64,000 nucleotides of DNA from Polynucleobacter sp. UB-Piko-W3. Its GTDB lineage: Bacteria > Pseudomonadota > Gammaproteobacteria > Burkholderiales > Burkholderiaceae. Within the stretch, counting starts at the first letter, position 1; the number at the start of each line of letters is the position of its first letter. Shown in pieces: positions 10,107 to 19,971 of the stretch. The notes under the pieces are model-generated. The model saw only the letters and a program-made list of their open reading frames with translations, was not told where the DNA came from and did no database searches. Both the position numbers and the translations under genes were made by a program. The stretch lies in the NCBI RefSeq assembly GCF_018881635.1, contig NZ_JACVPY010000002.1, positions 1,136,525 through 1,200,524 of the forward strand, written 5' to 3'.

Positions 10107-10882
10107 TTTCGATTTTGTTGGCCACCTACAACTGGCCACAAGCTCTCAAACTTTGCTTAGAGTCTCTTGAGACACAAACCGATCGCCATTTTGAAATCAT
10201 CATTGCCGATGATGGCTCTACCGATAACACCAAGAAAGTCATTGAACAGTTCAAGACCTCTTCGTCCATTGCTATTAACCACTTATGGCAAGAGGACCAA
10301 GGCTTTCGGAAAACCATCATTCTGAATCGAGCCATCGCTGCTGCACACGGTGACTATTTAATATTTCTGGATGGGGATTGCATAGTTCAGCCTGATTTTG
10401 TTGCACGTCATCGCTCATTGGCACAAAAAGGATATTTAGTAACTGGTAGCCGAGTGCTCCTGAATGAAAAACTCACTCAAGAGCTACTGACTTGGTCTCA
10501 TTGGAACTTTAAGCGCTTTAGCGCCAGTCTTTTGGGTGAAAGATTTAGTGGTGGCATTAATAAATATTGGCCTCTCAAGATGAAGTTTGGCAATGGCCCT
10601 TGGCGGGACTATCAAAAGTTTGTCTGGCGTCGTATTAAGGGTTGCAATATGGCTTGCTGGAAAGCAGATGCTGAGGCTATCAATGGCTTTGATGAAACCA
10701 TGACTGGCTGGGGTCATGAGGATGCCGATTTTGTATTTCGCTTGCAACGGCACCAGATCATTCGTAAATCAGGATCATGGGCTACTGAAGTTTTACACCT
10801 CTTTCATAAAATCCATGATCAAAGTAATGCCGCTGAGAATGCCCGGCGCGTTCGAGAAAAAATTCTAGCGAAGGCCATGTAA
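10103..10882 (+). CDS. GT2 glycosyltransferase with galactosyltransferase-like C-terminus
   Basis: This 259-residue family 2 glycosyltransferase has the N-terminal [18 protein letters not shown], nucleotide-binding IIADDGSTDNT and metal-binding FLDGDC motif (about residue 93). GWGHEDADFVFRL near residue 210 matches the C-terminal galactosyltransferase module seen in several LPS and capsule enzymes. Coupled to the upstream glycosyltransferase by a 4-bp overlap and followed after 4 bp by a GT9 gene, it is part of an LPS assembly operon. Donor and acceptor are unknown. Confidence 0.85.
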   Translation: MISILLATYNWPQALKLCLESLETQTDRHFEIIIADDGSTDNTKKVIEQFKTSSSIAINHLWQEDQGFRKTIILNRAIAAAHGDYLIFLDGDCIVQPDFVARHRSLAQKGYLVTGSRVLLNEKLTQELLTWSHWNFKRFSASLLGERFSGGINKYWPLKMKFGNGPWRDYQKFVWRRIKGCNMACWKADAEAINGFDETMTGWGHEDADFVFRLQRHQIIRKSGSWATEVLHLFHKIHDQSNAAENARRVREKILAKAM

Positions 10883-10886
10883 GCAG

Positions 10887-12047
10887 ATGAGTGCCTTCTC
10901 AGATCTAAAACCTAAAAAAGTATTATTCATCGCTACGCGACAAATTGGCGATGTGCTGGTGACGACTCCGCTCATTAGCAAGGCTAGAGAGTTGTGGCCA
11001 GATGCGCAGTTTCATTTTCTAGGCTATCGCGGCAAGCTCGATATGCTGTACGGCAACCCTGATATCGCGAAGATCATTGAGACCTCTGATCGCCCCGGCT
11101 TCGGCGAATACCTATCACTGTTCAGCACATTATTTCAGCGCTATGACTTAGCCATCGTTACTCAACCTAGCGATCGGGCCTATATTTATGGCTTAGTTGC
11201 TGCTTTTAGAAGGGTCGGAGTCCTAGGTGGTCATCCCCAAGGCAAAGAGGTGGAGGATAAATCTAAGAGAAGTAAAAGTGAAAAGCAAAACGCTTGGAAG
11301 AAATTCATCTGCATGCATACGGTAGATGTGGATTACTTTAATCAACACGTCATTGCAGAGAAACTGCGCTTACTCGAAGTCTTCTTCAGAAACCCAGCAG
11401 ATCTGTTTAATAAACCGATTTCTGTAACACCACCCGTTGGTGAACCACTGACACCTGTGATTACAAATGCGCTCACCCAACCCTATGTCGTGATTCACCC
11501 AGGACCACTTACCGCATATAAGCGCTGGCCTCTAGCGCACTGGCAGCACCTGATTACTTGGATTGTTAGTAGAGGGTTTCAGGTGGTATTGAGCGCCTCG
11601 CCTGCGAAGCAAGATGTGCAACTCAATCACGACATCATCTCTCTTTTGGGTGATTCGACTGCTAGCAAAGTCATTAACACTGCAGGCAAACTCTCTATTC
11701 CACAAGCGGGCACGCTCTTACGAAGTGCCGTACTCTATATTGGTGTTGATACCTCCATTACTCATTTGGCAGCGGCTTGTAACACTCCGACGATCACCTT
11801 ATTTGGGGCAACCCCCCCAACAAACTTTGGCCCATGGCCCAATGGTTTTATTGGTGAACAACCTTATCAACTTCGAGCTCGCTCACAAACTGTTGGTAAT
11901 GTCACTATCTTGCAAGGTCCTGGCGAATGTGTGCCCTGCCGCAAAGCAGGCTGCCTTGATCGTGCTGATAGCAATAGTGAGTGCTTAGATTTATTAGAAC
12001 CTGCTCAAGTCATCACAGCGATTGAGCAAGCGATCAAAAGTACTTAG
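10887..12047 (+). CDS. GT9 family glycosyltransferase (heptosyltransferase-like)
   Basis: The 386-residue protein is a GT-B enzyme of family 9. LFIATRQIGDVLVTTPLISKA is the usual ADP-heptose:LPS heptosyltransferase start (FIxxxxIGDxxxTTP), VVIHPGPLTAYKRWP is the inter-domain donor region and GVDTSITHLAAACNTPTI with LFGATPPTNFGPW is the conserved C-terminal block. A cysteine cluster (CVPCRKAGC) lies near the C-terminus. Third gene of the LPS operon. Its TAG stop overlaps the dnaE stop on the other strand. Heptose III transfer (WaaQ-like) is plausible but unproven. Confidence 0.85.
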   Translation: MSAFSDLKPKKVLFIATRQIGDVLVTTPLISKARELWPDAQFHFLGYRGKLDMLYGNPDIAKIIETSDRPGFGEYLSLFSTLFQRYDLAIVTQPSDRAYIYGLVAAFRRVGVLGGHPQGKEVEDKSKRSKSEKQNAWKKFICMHTVDVDYFNQHVIAEKLRLLEVFFRNPADLFNKPISVTPPVGEPLTPVITNALTQPYVVIHPGPLTAYKRWPLAHWQHLITWIVSRGFQVVLSASPAKQDVQLNHDIISLLGDSTASKVINTAGKLSIPQAGTLLRSAVLYIGVDTSITHLAAACNTPTITLFGATPPTNFGPWPNGFIGEQPYQLRARSQTVGNVTILQGPGECVPCRKAGCLDRADSNSECLDLLEPAQVITAIEQAIKST

Positions 12048-15000
12048 TGGTACTGAACCTGAACTGGGTCTTTTTGTTTTGAGGCTAGCAATTGATTGAG
12101 GCTGTGTAGGCAAGCGTCATCGGGGTAAATGCGTAACTCTTCTGGGAATTGCATTAAGCAAGCCCCGCCACTCGTAGTCACAGCAGCGGTTAACATTAAA
12201 CCCTTGACGCCATCATTAGAGCCGGGCATTACTGGTCGAGCAGGACTCAACTTGGGATCCCTGACACGATTGGTCATCAAATAAGGTCCGATTTGACTAC
12301 GTAGCATCTTGAGATCAATTGCAGAATCAATGCAGACGTGTACATTGCGAGCAAAACGCATACGCGCGCCAGTAATATCCATCACTGCTTCTGAAACTAC
12401 CCGCATACCACCCGAGAATTTATCTGGTGTGACGTTGACCTTAGCAACTAACATCTCATCTTCTTTGAGCCAGGAACGATTCGGTTCATACACTTCGCTA
12501 TAAAGGGTCACCTCAATAGCGGCGCTACCATCATCAATCGTGGCAATCATCATGCGGCCGCGTTGACCTGTGAGCATCCGAGCTGAAGTAATAATGCCGG
12601 CAATCAATTGATCTTTACCTTCAGCTACCTTGGCTAAAGGTTGACGAATGAAGTGTGCAGTTTCATCACGATAGGCATCAAACATATGCCCTGTTAAACA
12701 AAGCCCTAAAGCAGTCTTTTCTTCTTGCAGGCGTTTTTTCTCAGACCAGACCGGCTCACGAACTAGTTCTGGAAGATGGCGATCTTCTTCTCCAGCAGCT
12801 TCAAACAAACTCACCTGATGAATCGAGGCTTCTGCTTGTTCTGCAGCTTCAATGGCTCTTGCTAGTGAAGCTAATAAGGTAGAGCGGATGTCATAGAGAT
12901 TACCGCCCGCAGGAACTAAATCACGGTAGAGGCTATCGAATGCACCGGCACGCATGAGCGCTTCAATGGCACGGCGGTTCACTTGTCGGCGATCGACTCG
13001 GGCGCAGAAATCAAATAGGTCTTTAAATGGTCCGCCAGTCTCGCGCGCTTTGACAATCGCTTCAATCGCAGCTTCGCCTGTACCTCTGACAGCGCCTAAA
13101 CCGTAGCGAATGTGGCTAACCGGTGAATCCATTGCTGCATCAGGTGCACGCAAGGGCGTGAACTCATAGACACCCGTATTGATATCGGGGGAGAACACAC
13201 GAATCTGATTGGCCAAGCAATCGTCATACAAAATCTTCACCTTATCGGTGTCATCCATCGCGAGCGATAAGTTAGCCGCCATGAATTCAGCTGGGTAGTA
13301 GGCCTTGAGCCAAGCAGTTTGATAAGCTAAGAGTGCATAAGCAGCAGCATGGGATTTATTAAATCCATAGCCCGCAAAACGCTCCATCAAGTCATAGATC
13401 TCATTTGCTTTACCTTCACTAATGCCGCCTGCTTTTGCGCCATCACTGAAAATCTTGCGGTGCTGCGCCATCTCTTCTGGCTTTTTCTTGCCCATCGCAC
13501 GACGCAACATATCAGCACCACCTAATGAGTAGCCGCCAATCATCTGCGCCATCTGCATCACCTGCTCTTGATAGACCATGATGCCGTAGGTCTCTCGGAG
13601 TACTGATTCAATACGCGGATCTGGATACTCTACTTTTTGACGACCATGCTTACGCTCAATAAAGTCTGGAATCAGGTCCATTGGGCCTGGTCGGTATAAA
13701 GCTACCAAGGCAATAATGTCCTCAAAGCGGTCAGGCTTGGCTTCACGTAGCATGCCTTGCATGCCACGGCTCTCTAACTGGAACACGGCAACGGTATTGG
13801 CTTTCTTGAGCACATCAAAGGCTTTTTCATCATCAAGCAACATATCGCTAATACTCCAACCCTTGCGATCAGCATGAAGTGCTTTAATCCAGCGCTCTGC
13901 GGCAGCTAAGATGGTCAGCGTGGTCAAGCCTAAGAAGTCAAACTTCACCAAGCCAATGGCTTCAACGTCATCTTTATCAAACTGACTGATCACCGAGCTG
14001 CTATCTTGATCCTTGCTCTCTTGCGTGTAGAGCGGACAGAAATCAGTCAGACGTCCGGGAGCGATCAATACACCCCCAGCATGCATACCGACGTTGCGAG
14101 TCATGCCCTCTAATTGCTGTGCAAGAGAAAGTAACTGCCGCACTTCATCTTCATTTTTCTCACGCTCGGCTAATTGCTTCTCTTCTTTCTTGGCCATTTC
14201 AATAGTCATATATTGACCTGGCTTATTGGGAACGAGTTTGGCAATACCATCTACGAAGTTATAGCCCTGCTCTAGTACGCGCCCTACATCCCGAATCGCT
14301 GCTCGCGCTGCCATCGTGCCAAAGGTAGCAATCTGACTAACTGCATCTTTACCGTATTTATCTTTAACGTACTGAATCACGCGGTCACGACCGTGTTGGC
14401 AAAAATCGATATCAAAGTCGGGCATCGAAACTCGCTCTGGATTTAAGAAACGCTCAAAGAGCAAGTTATAGCGAAGTGGGTCAAGGTCGGTAATACCCAG
14501 GGAGTAAGCCACTAAAGAGCCAGCGCCTGATCCACGGCCAGGGCCTACCGGCACGCCATTATTTTTTGCCCAGTTAATGAAATCCGCCACGATGAGGAAG
14601 TAGCCCGGAAATCCCATTTGAGAAATCGTCTTCACCTCAAACACTAAACGCTCGCGATAGCGTGGCATTTCCTTAGCGCGCTCTTCTGCATCCGGGAAAT
14701 TACGCTCCATATGACGCTCAAGCCCAACTTCAGATTGGGCAAGTAAATATTCATCTAGCGTAATGCCGGGAGGTGTCGGGAAATCTGGCAAGCGTGGCTG
14801 ACCCAGCACAAGTGATAAGTTACAGCGCTTGGCAATTTCCACGGAGTTTGCTATTGCAACAGGCAAATCTGCAAAACGCTGTTCCATTTCTGCTTGCGTT
14901 AAGAAGTATTGCTCATCATTAAATTTTTTCGAGCGTCGTGGATTACCTAACAACTCACCTTCAGAAATACAGACCCTTGCCTCATGGGCCGTGAAATCGC

Positions 15001-15661
15001 TCTTTTTCATGAACTGCACAGGGTGGGTTGCCACTACCGGTAACTTCAGCTCACTAGCAAGATGGCAGGCTAGCTGGAGCTGCTTCTCGTCTTGGTGATG
15101 GCCACCCCGTTGAACCTCAATATAAAAAGACTTGGGGAACAATTTTTCATAGCGTTTTGCAGCAATTTTGGCTTGATCTTCTTGACCCGCTAATAAAGCA
15201 GTACCAACCTCACCTTGGCGCGCTCCTGAGAGCGCAATCAATCCATAAGTCAGGGTTCTTTTAGCTTTCTTATCTTCAGCTTTTGCAGCGGGCTCACTAA
15301 ACCAAGCGGAGTTCACTTCAGCGCGACCACGCGATTGGTTCTCTAAAGAAGCTCTACTGAGTAACTCACAAAGATTGAGATAGCCAGAATGGTTTTGCAC
15401 TAAGAGTAATAAACGATATGGCTGATCTGGATCTTGGGGATTGCTCACCCAAACATCGGCACCCGTAATCGGTTTAATGCCAGCCGCACGGGCTGCCGTA
15501 TAAAAACGCACTAATCCAAATAGATTACTGAGATCAGTCAGGGCTAAGGCACCCATTTCATCTTTGACAGCGGCGGCTACTGCATCGTCAATACGAACGA
15601 CTCCATCCGTAATCGAAAACTCGGAATGAAGGCGAAGATGTACAAAACGGGGTGAAGCCAT
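12044..15661 (-). CDS. dnaE: DNA polymerase III alpha subunit
   Basis: The 1205-residue protein is the replicative polymerase catalytic subunit. An N-terminal PHP domain (FVHLRLHSEFSITDG) is followed by the C-family polymerase core with GPGRGSGAGSLVAY and MPDFDIDFC (catalytic aspartates near residue 420), a helix-hairpin-helix region and a C-terminal OB fold. It is slightly longer than the E. coli protein (1160) but collinear with betaproteobacterial DnaE1. The ATG at 15661 is separated by three bases from the divergent gluQ start, so both ribosome sites lie inside the neighbouring genes. Confidence 0.97.
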   Translation of the reverse strand: MASPRFVHLRLHSEFSITDGVVRIDDAVAAAVKDEMGALALTDLSNLFGLVRFYTAARAAGIKPITGADVWVSNPQDPDQPYRLLLLVQNHSGYLNLCELLSRASLENQSRGRAEVNSAWFSEPAAKAEDKKAKRTLTYGLIALSGARQGEVGTALLAGQEDQAKIAAKRYEKLFPKSFYIEVQRGGHHQDEKQLQLACHLASELKLPVVATHPVQFMKKSDFTAHEARVCISEGELLGNPRRSKKFNDEQYFLTQAEMEQRFADLPVAIANSVEIAKRCNLSLVLGQPRLPDFPTPPGITLDEYLLAQSEVGLERHMERNFPDAEERAKEMPRYRERLVFEVKTISQMGFPGYFLIVADFINWAKNNGVPVGPGRGSGAGSLVAYSLGITDLDPLRYNLLFERFLNPERVSMPDFDIDFCQHGRDRVIQYVKDKYGKDAVSQIATFGTMAARAAIRDVGRVLEQGYNFVDGIAKLVPNKPGQYMTIEMAKKEEKQLAEREKNEDEVRQLLSLAQQLEGMTRNVGMHAGGVLIAPGRLTDFCPLYTQESKDQDSSSVISQFDKDDVEAIGLVKFDFLGLTTLTILAAAERWIKALHADRKGWSISDMLLDDEKAFDVLKKANTVAVFQLESRGMQGMLREAKPDRFEDIIALVALYRPGPMDLIPDFIERKHGRQKVEYPDPRIESVLRETYGIMVYQEQVMQMAQMIGGYSLGGADMLRRAMGKKKPEEMAQHRKIFSDGAKAGGISEGKANEIYDLMERFAGYGFNKSHAAAYALLAYQTAWLKAYYPAEFMAANLSLAMDDTDKVKILYDDCLANQIRVFSPDINTGVYEFTPLRAPDAAMDSPVSHIRYGLGAVRGTGEAAIEAIVKARETGGPFKDLFDFCARVDRRQVNRRAIEALMRAGAFDSLYRDLVPAGGNLYDIRSTLLASLARAIEAAEQAEASIHQVSLFEAAGEEDRHLPELVREPVWSEKKRLQEEKTALGLCLTGHMFDAYRDETAHFIRQPLAKVAEGKDQLIAGIITSARMLTGQRGRMMIATIDDGSAAIEVTLYSEVYEPNRSWLKEDEMLVAKVNVTPDKFSGGMRVVSEAVMDITGARMRFARNVHVCIDSAIDLKMLRSQIGPYLMTNRVRDPKLSPARPVMPGSNDGVKGLMLTAAVTTSGGACLMQFPEELRIYPDDACLHSLNQLLASKQKDPVQVQYH

Positions 15662-15664
15662 GAG

Positions 15665-16612
15665 ATGATTTTAGCTGTGTCTACATTGAAAAACCTCTCA
15701 TCCCCAGCCGACGCCTACCGCGGGCGATTTGCCCCCTCTCCCACTGGCCCACTCCATGCTGGATCCTTGCTTGCCGCCCTGGGAAGCTGGTTAGATGCCC
15801 GTAAAAATGGGGGTCAATGGCTGCTCAGAATCGAGGATTTAGATACCCCCAGGTGCATTCCTGGGGCAGACCAACAGATCCAAGCGCAACTTCTTGCCTG
15901 CGGCCTTGCTTGGGATGAAGAGCTCACCTACCAGTCTGAGCGCCAAGGACTCTACCAGGAGGCCTTAGAGCGATTTAATGAGCTCAAATTACTCTTTCCC
16001 TGCACCTGCTCGAGGCAAACCATTGCCAGTACTCTGGCTAACTTGGGAATTGAAACCCCCCGTCATCAGGAAATGGTTTACCCAGGAACATGCAGGCCAG
16101 ATCAGTTACAAACCAATTCACCAGAACTATTAAAGACAAGCAAAGTCGCCTGGCGACTTGCCCTGCCCGAGAAATGTCATATTGAGTTTGAGGATGTAGC
16201 GCTGGGTCATCAAAGCCAAGACCTTAATACAGCAGTGGGCGACTTTGTTTTACGTAGAAGCGATGGTTTATTTACTTATCAACTGGCAGTAGTAGTCGAT
16301 GATGCGCAGCAAGGCATCACTCATATTGTGCGTGGCGAAGATTTACTAAGCAATACCGCCCGGCAAATTCATCTGCAAAAGATATTGGGATATGAAACCC
16401 CCCAATACCTTCACCTACCTTTGGTGCTCGATGAGCATGGGGAGAAATTGAGCAAGCAAACCTTGGCAGCCCAGATTAATACCGAAGATGCAAAAGGCGC
16501 TCTTGCAGAATTACGCAAAGCAGCACAGCATTTGGGATTAAGAAATTTGCCTGATGGTGAGAACATCACCATTGCAGAGTGGCTTTTAGCAGCCACCCAT
16601 GCTTGGCGCTGA
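15665..16612 (+). CDS. gluQ: Glutamyl-Q tRNA(Asp) synthetase
   Basis: GluQRS is a GluRS-like catalytic domain without an anticodon-binding domain; it glutamylates queuosine in tRNA(Asp). The HIGH-type motif appears as FAPSPTGPLHAGSLL and the KMSKS-type loop as EKLSKQ. Zinc-site residues CTCSR (about residue 118) and YPGTCRP are present. Length is 315. ATG 15665 is the best start; TTG 15686 is possible. The 3' end lies one base from the convergent rhlE stop. QueG, encoded at 24.9 kb, makes the queuosine this enzyme uses. Confidence 0.94.
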   Translation: MILAVSTLKNLSSPADAYRGRFAPSPTGPLHAGSLLAALGSWLDARKNGGQWLLRIEDLDTPRCIPGADQQIQAQLLACGLAWDEELTYQSERQGLYQEALERFNELKLLFPCTCSRQTIASTLANLGIETPRHQEMVYPGTCRPDQLQTNSPELLKTSKVAWRLALPEKCHIEFEDVALGHQSQDLNTAVGDFVLRRSDGLFTYQLAVVVDDAQQGITHIVRGEDLLSNTARQIHLQKILGYETPQYLHLPLVLDEHGEKLSKQTLAAQINTEDAKGALAELRKAAQHLGLRNLPDGENITIAEWLLAATHAWR

Positions 16613-16613
16613 A

Positions 16614-18080
16614 CTACTTCTTTTTAAAGCCGCCCAATAAAGCGCCAACAGTTGGCTTAGCAGGCGTAATACCCACTTTCTTCTCTTCAGGCTTTGCGCC
16701 CTCTGTAGCATGTGGTGCGGCACTGGGTTCATAAGGCTTGTAGAAAAATGGGTCAGACATTTTTGCTGGTGCACTGCTAGGTGAAGATCTTGTAGATGAA
16801 TGGCTACTTGAAGGGGTCCTACCTTGTGAAGGGGTGCCTTCTGGCAAAGGTTTGATATCAAGCTTACGCTTCATCAATTTTTCGATGTCATCAAGCAAAC
16901 GCTTTTCGCTAGCATCTACCAGTGCAATTGCATCGCCTGTGCTACCGGCACGACCAGTGCGGCCAATACGATGAATAAAGTCTTCTGCGTTATATGGCAA
17001 TTCATGGTTAATCACACAGGGCATATCCGGAATATCTAAACCACGGGCAGCAACATCAGTTGCAACCAGTGCTTCGATGGCGCCAGATTTAAATGCATCT
17101 AATGTAAGAGTACGTTCGCCCTGACTCTTATCACCATGAATCGCGCCCGCTTTAATGCCATCACGCTCCAGCGCACGAGACAATCTGGCGCAACCCAAAC
17201 GACTATTCGTAAAGATGATGCATTGACGTGATAGACCCTTACGTGTGCGCTCTTCCAATACCCTTACAATGGCGCTCTGCTTATCAGCCGAGGCCACCAT
17301 GTGCACTACCTGCTTGACGGTATCTGCAGCAGCATTCTGGCGTGCTACCTCTACCGTTACCGGAGTACGCAAATAACTCTGTGCCAGTTTTTTAATTTCT
17401 GGTGAAAAAGTTGCTGAGAACAGTAGGGTTTGTCTTTGCGCAGGAATCAAATTAATAATGCGCTGCAGATCGGGTAAGAAACCCATATCGAGCATACGGT
17501 CGGCTTCATCGAGCACGAGAATTTCTACTTGGGATAAGTTGGCTACTTTTGAACCAATGTGATCAAGTAAGCGGCCTGGTGTGGCAATCAAGATTTCAAC
17601 GCCGTTGCGCAAAATCCCAACTTGCTCCTTCATATCTACACCGCCATAGACCACAGCAGCGCGCAAATCAGTATGTTTGGAATAGCTAGCGGCATTCTCA
17701 GCCACTTGCACTGCCAACTCTCTAGTTGGAGTCAGCACTAAAGCACGAATCGGATGACGCGCTGGTGAAGCGCTATTGCTAGCATGTCGCAAAATCTGTT
17801 GAATGATTGGCAATACAAAAGCGGCTGTCTTACCAGTTCCGGTTTGCGCTGCGCCCATCAAGTCTCTACCCGCTAAAACGTGTGGGATCGATTGCGCTTG
17901 AATCGGTGTAGGAATGGTGTAGCCCTGCTCGAGTACCGCCTTTTGAATCTTTGGATCTAAACCAAAATCAGCAAAAGTAATTGTTGCCGAAGGGGCGGTG
18001 TCAGTAACGCTAGTGGTACTAGGGGCGACTGTATCGTCAGCCCCTGTAATAGAAGTTATTTCAGTATCAGTATTTATCAA
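16614..18080 (-). CDS. rhlE: DEAD-box RNA helicase, RhlE type
   Basis: All helicase motifs are readable: Q motif (IQKAVLEQGYTIPTPIQAQS), motif I AQTGTGKTAAF, Ia PTRELA, II VLDEADRML, III FSAT, and VI HRIGRTGRAG. The 488-residue protein ends in a low-complexity Ser/Pro/Lys-rich tail (about residues 410-488), typical of RhlE-like proteins that act on ribosome assembly or mRNA decay. It also has an unusual Thr/Ser-rich N-terminal leader of about 30 residues. The DUF336 gene ends seven bases upstream of its start codon. Subfamily choice is less certain than the helicase call. Confidence 0.88.
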   Translation of the reverse strand: MINTDTEITSITGADDTVAPSTTSVTDTAPSATITFADFGLDPKIQKAVLEQGYTIPTPIQAQSIPHVLAGRDLMGAAQTGTGKTAAFVLPIIQQILRHASNSASPARHPIRALVLTPTRELAVQVAENAASYSKHTDLRAAVVYGGVDMKEQVGILRNGVEILIATPGRLLDHIGSKVANLSQVEILVLDEADRMLDMGFLPDLQRIINLIPAQRQTLLFSATFSPEIKKLAQSYLRTPVTVEVARQNAAADTVKQVVHMVASADKQSAIVRVLEERTRKGLSRQCIIFTNSRLGCARLSRALERDGIKAGAIHGDKSQGERTLTLDAFKSGAIEALVATDVAARGLDIPDMPCVINHELPYNAEDFIHRIGRTGRAGSTGDAIALVDASEKRLLDDIEKLMKRKLDIKPLPEGTPSQGRTPSSSHSSTRSSPSSAPAKMSDPFFYKPYEPSAAPHATEGAKPEEKKVGITPAKPTVGALLGGFKKK

Positions 18081-18086
18081 GGTAAC

Positions 18087-18494
18087 TTACAGAATGGCGG
18101 CAATGCCGGCCTTAGCGGTCTCAGCATCCTCCGCTGATTTAACGCCGGAAACGCCGACTGCGCCGATGGTAAACCCGTTTACCTCGATATTGACGCCACC
18201 CTCCAACATACCCGATACGTGCGGGGCGGATAAGAAAGCATGACGTCCGTTATTAATAATTTCTTCGTAAACACGTGTCTCACGTTTGCCCATGGCAGCA
18301 GTGCGTGCTTTCTCTTGAGCAATGTAAGAAGATAAGGGAGCGCAACCGTCGCGACGAATTAAGCCCAACATATGGCCACCATCATCACAAACAGCAATCG
18401 TCACTGCCAAATTATGTTTAGCAGCATGTTGATCAGCTGCATTCAAAATCTTTTGAACATCAGCCTGAGTTAAATAAGGTTTAGTCGCTAACAT
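18087..18494 (-). CDS. GlcG/HbpS family protein (DUF336)
   Basis: This 135-residue protein has the haem-degrading/GlcG domain: AVTIAVCDDGGHMLGLIRRDG, the AQEKARTA helix and GGVNIEVNGFTIGAVGVSG. Homologues often lie in glycolate oxidase loci (glcG) or bind haem (HbpS); biochemical function in glycolate loci is unresolved. Here it lies on the same strand as, and downstream of, a glyoxylate aminotransferase (131 bp gap) and near a FAD/Fe-S 2-hydroxyacid dehydrogenase, which favours a glycolate/glyoxylate context. No signal peptide is seen. Confidence 0.85.
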   Translation of the reverse strand: MLATKPYLTQADVQKILNAADQHAAKHNLAVTIAVCDDGGHMLGLIRRDGCAPLSSYIAQEKARTAAMGKRETRVYEEIINNGRHAFLSAPHVSGMLEGGVNIEVNGFTIGAVGVSGVKSAEDAETAKAGIAAIL

Positions 18495-18625
18495 GTTTAA
18501 TCTTTCTGTCTCGAAAATGGCACATCTAATCTGTGCGCCTCTATATAAGTACTTGAATTATAAGGGGTGCAGCCCGATTGACCCTGAGGATCTAGCTCCA
18601 CCCCGCTCCTAATGCTAAAAACGGA

Positions 18626-19810
18626 TTATTTTAGGAATTCTTGAGCAGCAACTACCCCACTTGCCTTGGGTTTAAAGCCCATAGAACCCAAACTCATCTC
18701 TACGCCACTCAGAGCTGCCATGAGGTTGAGCTCATTACAGTCGCCCAAATGGCCAATACGGAATGCCTTACCTTTGATCTTGCCAAGGCCAGTACCTAAG
18801 GAGAGATTGAATTTCTCTAAAGCATGCTTACGCAGGACATCGGCATCCATGCCTTCAGGTGTTGCAATACAGGTGAGTACCGGTGAATAACAATCGGTGT
18901 CCTGACACTGAATCTCTAATCCCCAAGCTTTTACTGCTTCACGACAAGCTGCAGCTAAACGTTGGTGGCGTGCAAAAATGGTATCCAGACCTTCAGCCAA
19001 CATCATGTCCATCGCTTCATGCAATCCATACATCAGATTAGTACTTGGTGTTGTAGGCCAGTAACCATTTTTATTGGATTCGAGAATTTCATCCCAGGCC
19101 CAATAGGCCTTGAGCATTTTATTGTTCTTGCTTACTTCAATTGCTCTTGGTGACAAAGCATTAAAGCCAATTCCAGGAGGCAACATCAAACCTTTTTGTG
19201 AACCAGAGATGGTCACGTCAGCGCCCCACTTATCGTGCTCATAGTCCGCAGAACCCAAGCCAGATACGCTATCCACGAGCAATAAGGCTGGATGCTTTAA
19301 TGAATCAATAGCTTTACGAACTGCAGCAATGTTTGAAGTAACGCCAGTAGAAGTTTCGTTATGAACTACGCATACTGCTTTGATCTCATGTCCAGTATCT
19401 TTGCGTAAACGCTCTTCAATCACAGATGCATCTACACCCCAGCGCCAAGAGTCTTGTCCAGCTTTACCGACTACTTCAACATCAAGACCAAGACGTTTAC
19501 CAAGTGCACGCCACAAGTTTGCAAATTGACCGGTCTCATAAAAGAGCACCTTATCACCAGGACTCAGGACATTCACCAATGCACCTTCCCACGCACCAGT
19601 GCCGGAGGCGGAATAAATAATGACGGGTTGATTGGTCTTAAAAATCTTTTTAATGCCTTCCAACACCTTCAAACCAAAAGCGCCAAACTCCGGACCACGA
19701 TGGTCAATCGTTTGGTAGCTAATCGCACGCAACACGCGCGGAGGAACTGGACTTGGGCCAGGAATATGTAAGAAATGGCGTCCAGATGCGTGGTTATCGA
19801 GTTTGAGCAT
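18626..19810 (-). CDS. Serine/alanine-glyoxylate aminotransferase family
   Basis: The 394-residue class V PLP enzyme converts glyoxylate to glycine with serine or alanine as amino donor. HIPGPSPVPPRVLRA and the GTGAWEGAL cofactor loop open the protein, LLVDSVSGLGS carries the PLP-contacting aspartate, and ISGSQKGLMLPPG carries the Schiff-base lysine (near residue 200). Length and sequence fit the serine-glyoxylate aminotransferase (SgaA) group. The gene is divergent from gntR, with two identical palindromes between them, so joint control is likely. Donor specificity is not decided by sequence. Confidence 0.88.
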   Translation of the reverse strand: MLKLDNHASGRHFLHIPGPSPVPPRVLRAISYQTIDHRGPEFGAFGLKVLEGIKKIFKTNQPVIIYSASGTGAWEGALVNVLSPGDKVLFYETGQFANLWRALGKRLGLDVEVVGKAGQDSWRWGVDASVIEERLRKDTGHEIKAVCVVHNETSTGVTSNIAAVRKAIDSLKHPALLLVDSVSGLGSADYEHDKWGADVTISGSQKGLMLPPGIGFNALSPRAIEVSKNNKMLKAYWAWDEILESNKNGYWPTTPSTNLMYGLHEAMDMMLAEGLDTIFARHQRLAAACREAVKAWGLEIQCQDTDCYSPVLTCIATPEGMDADVLRKHALEKFNLSLGTGLGKIKGKAFRIGHLGDCNELNLMAALSGVEMSLGSMGFKPKASGVVAAQEFLK

Positions 19811-19877
19811 GTTTTGTCTCGCTGAGTTTTGGTTGAGTAATCTCGCTAGTGTAAGACAATTTTTGCCAATTTTCTAT

Positions 19878-19889
19878 TTTGTATACAAA
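19878..19889. promoter_or_regulatory. Palindromic operator 1 (probable GntR/FCD site)
   Basis: A perfect 12-bp palindrome, TTTGTATACAAA, lies 68 bp upstream of the aminotransferase start. The identical palindrome recurs 94 bp away, next to gntR. The TTGTATACAA core resembles sites of FCD-type GntR regulators, which bind short palindromes. Assignment to the neighbouring regulator is inference from position. Confidence 0.7.
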
Positions 19890-19971
19890 TTATTTCCAAA
19901 AAACCTTAAAATAAAGCCACTATTTAGCGTTTAAAGCCTATATTTATGCTTTATGATGGCTTATTGATATT

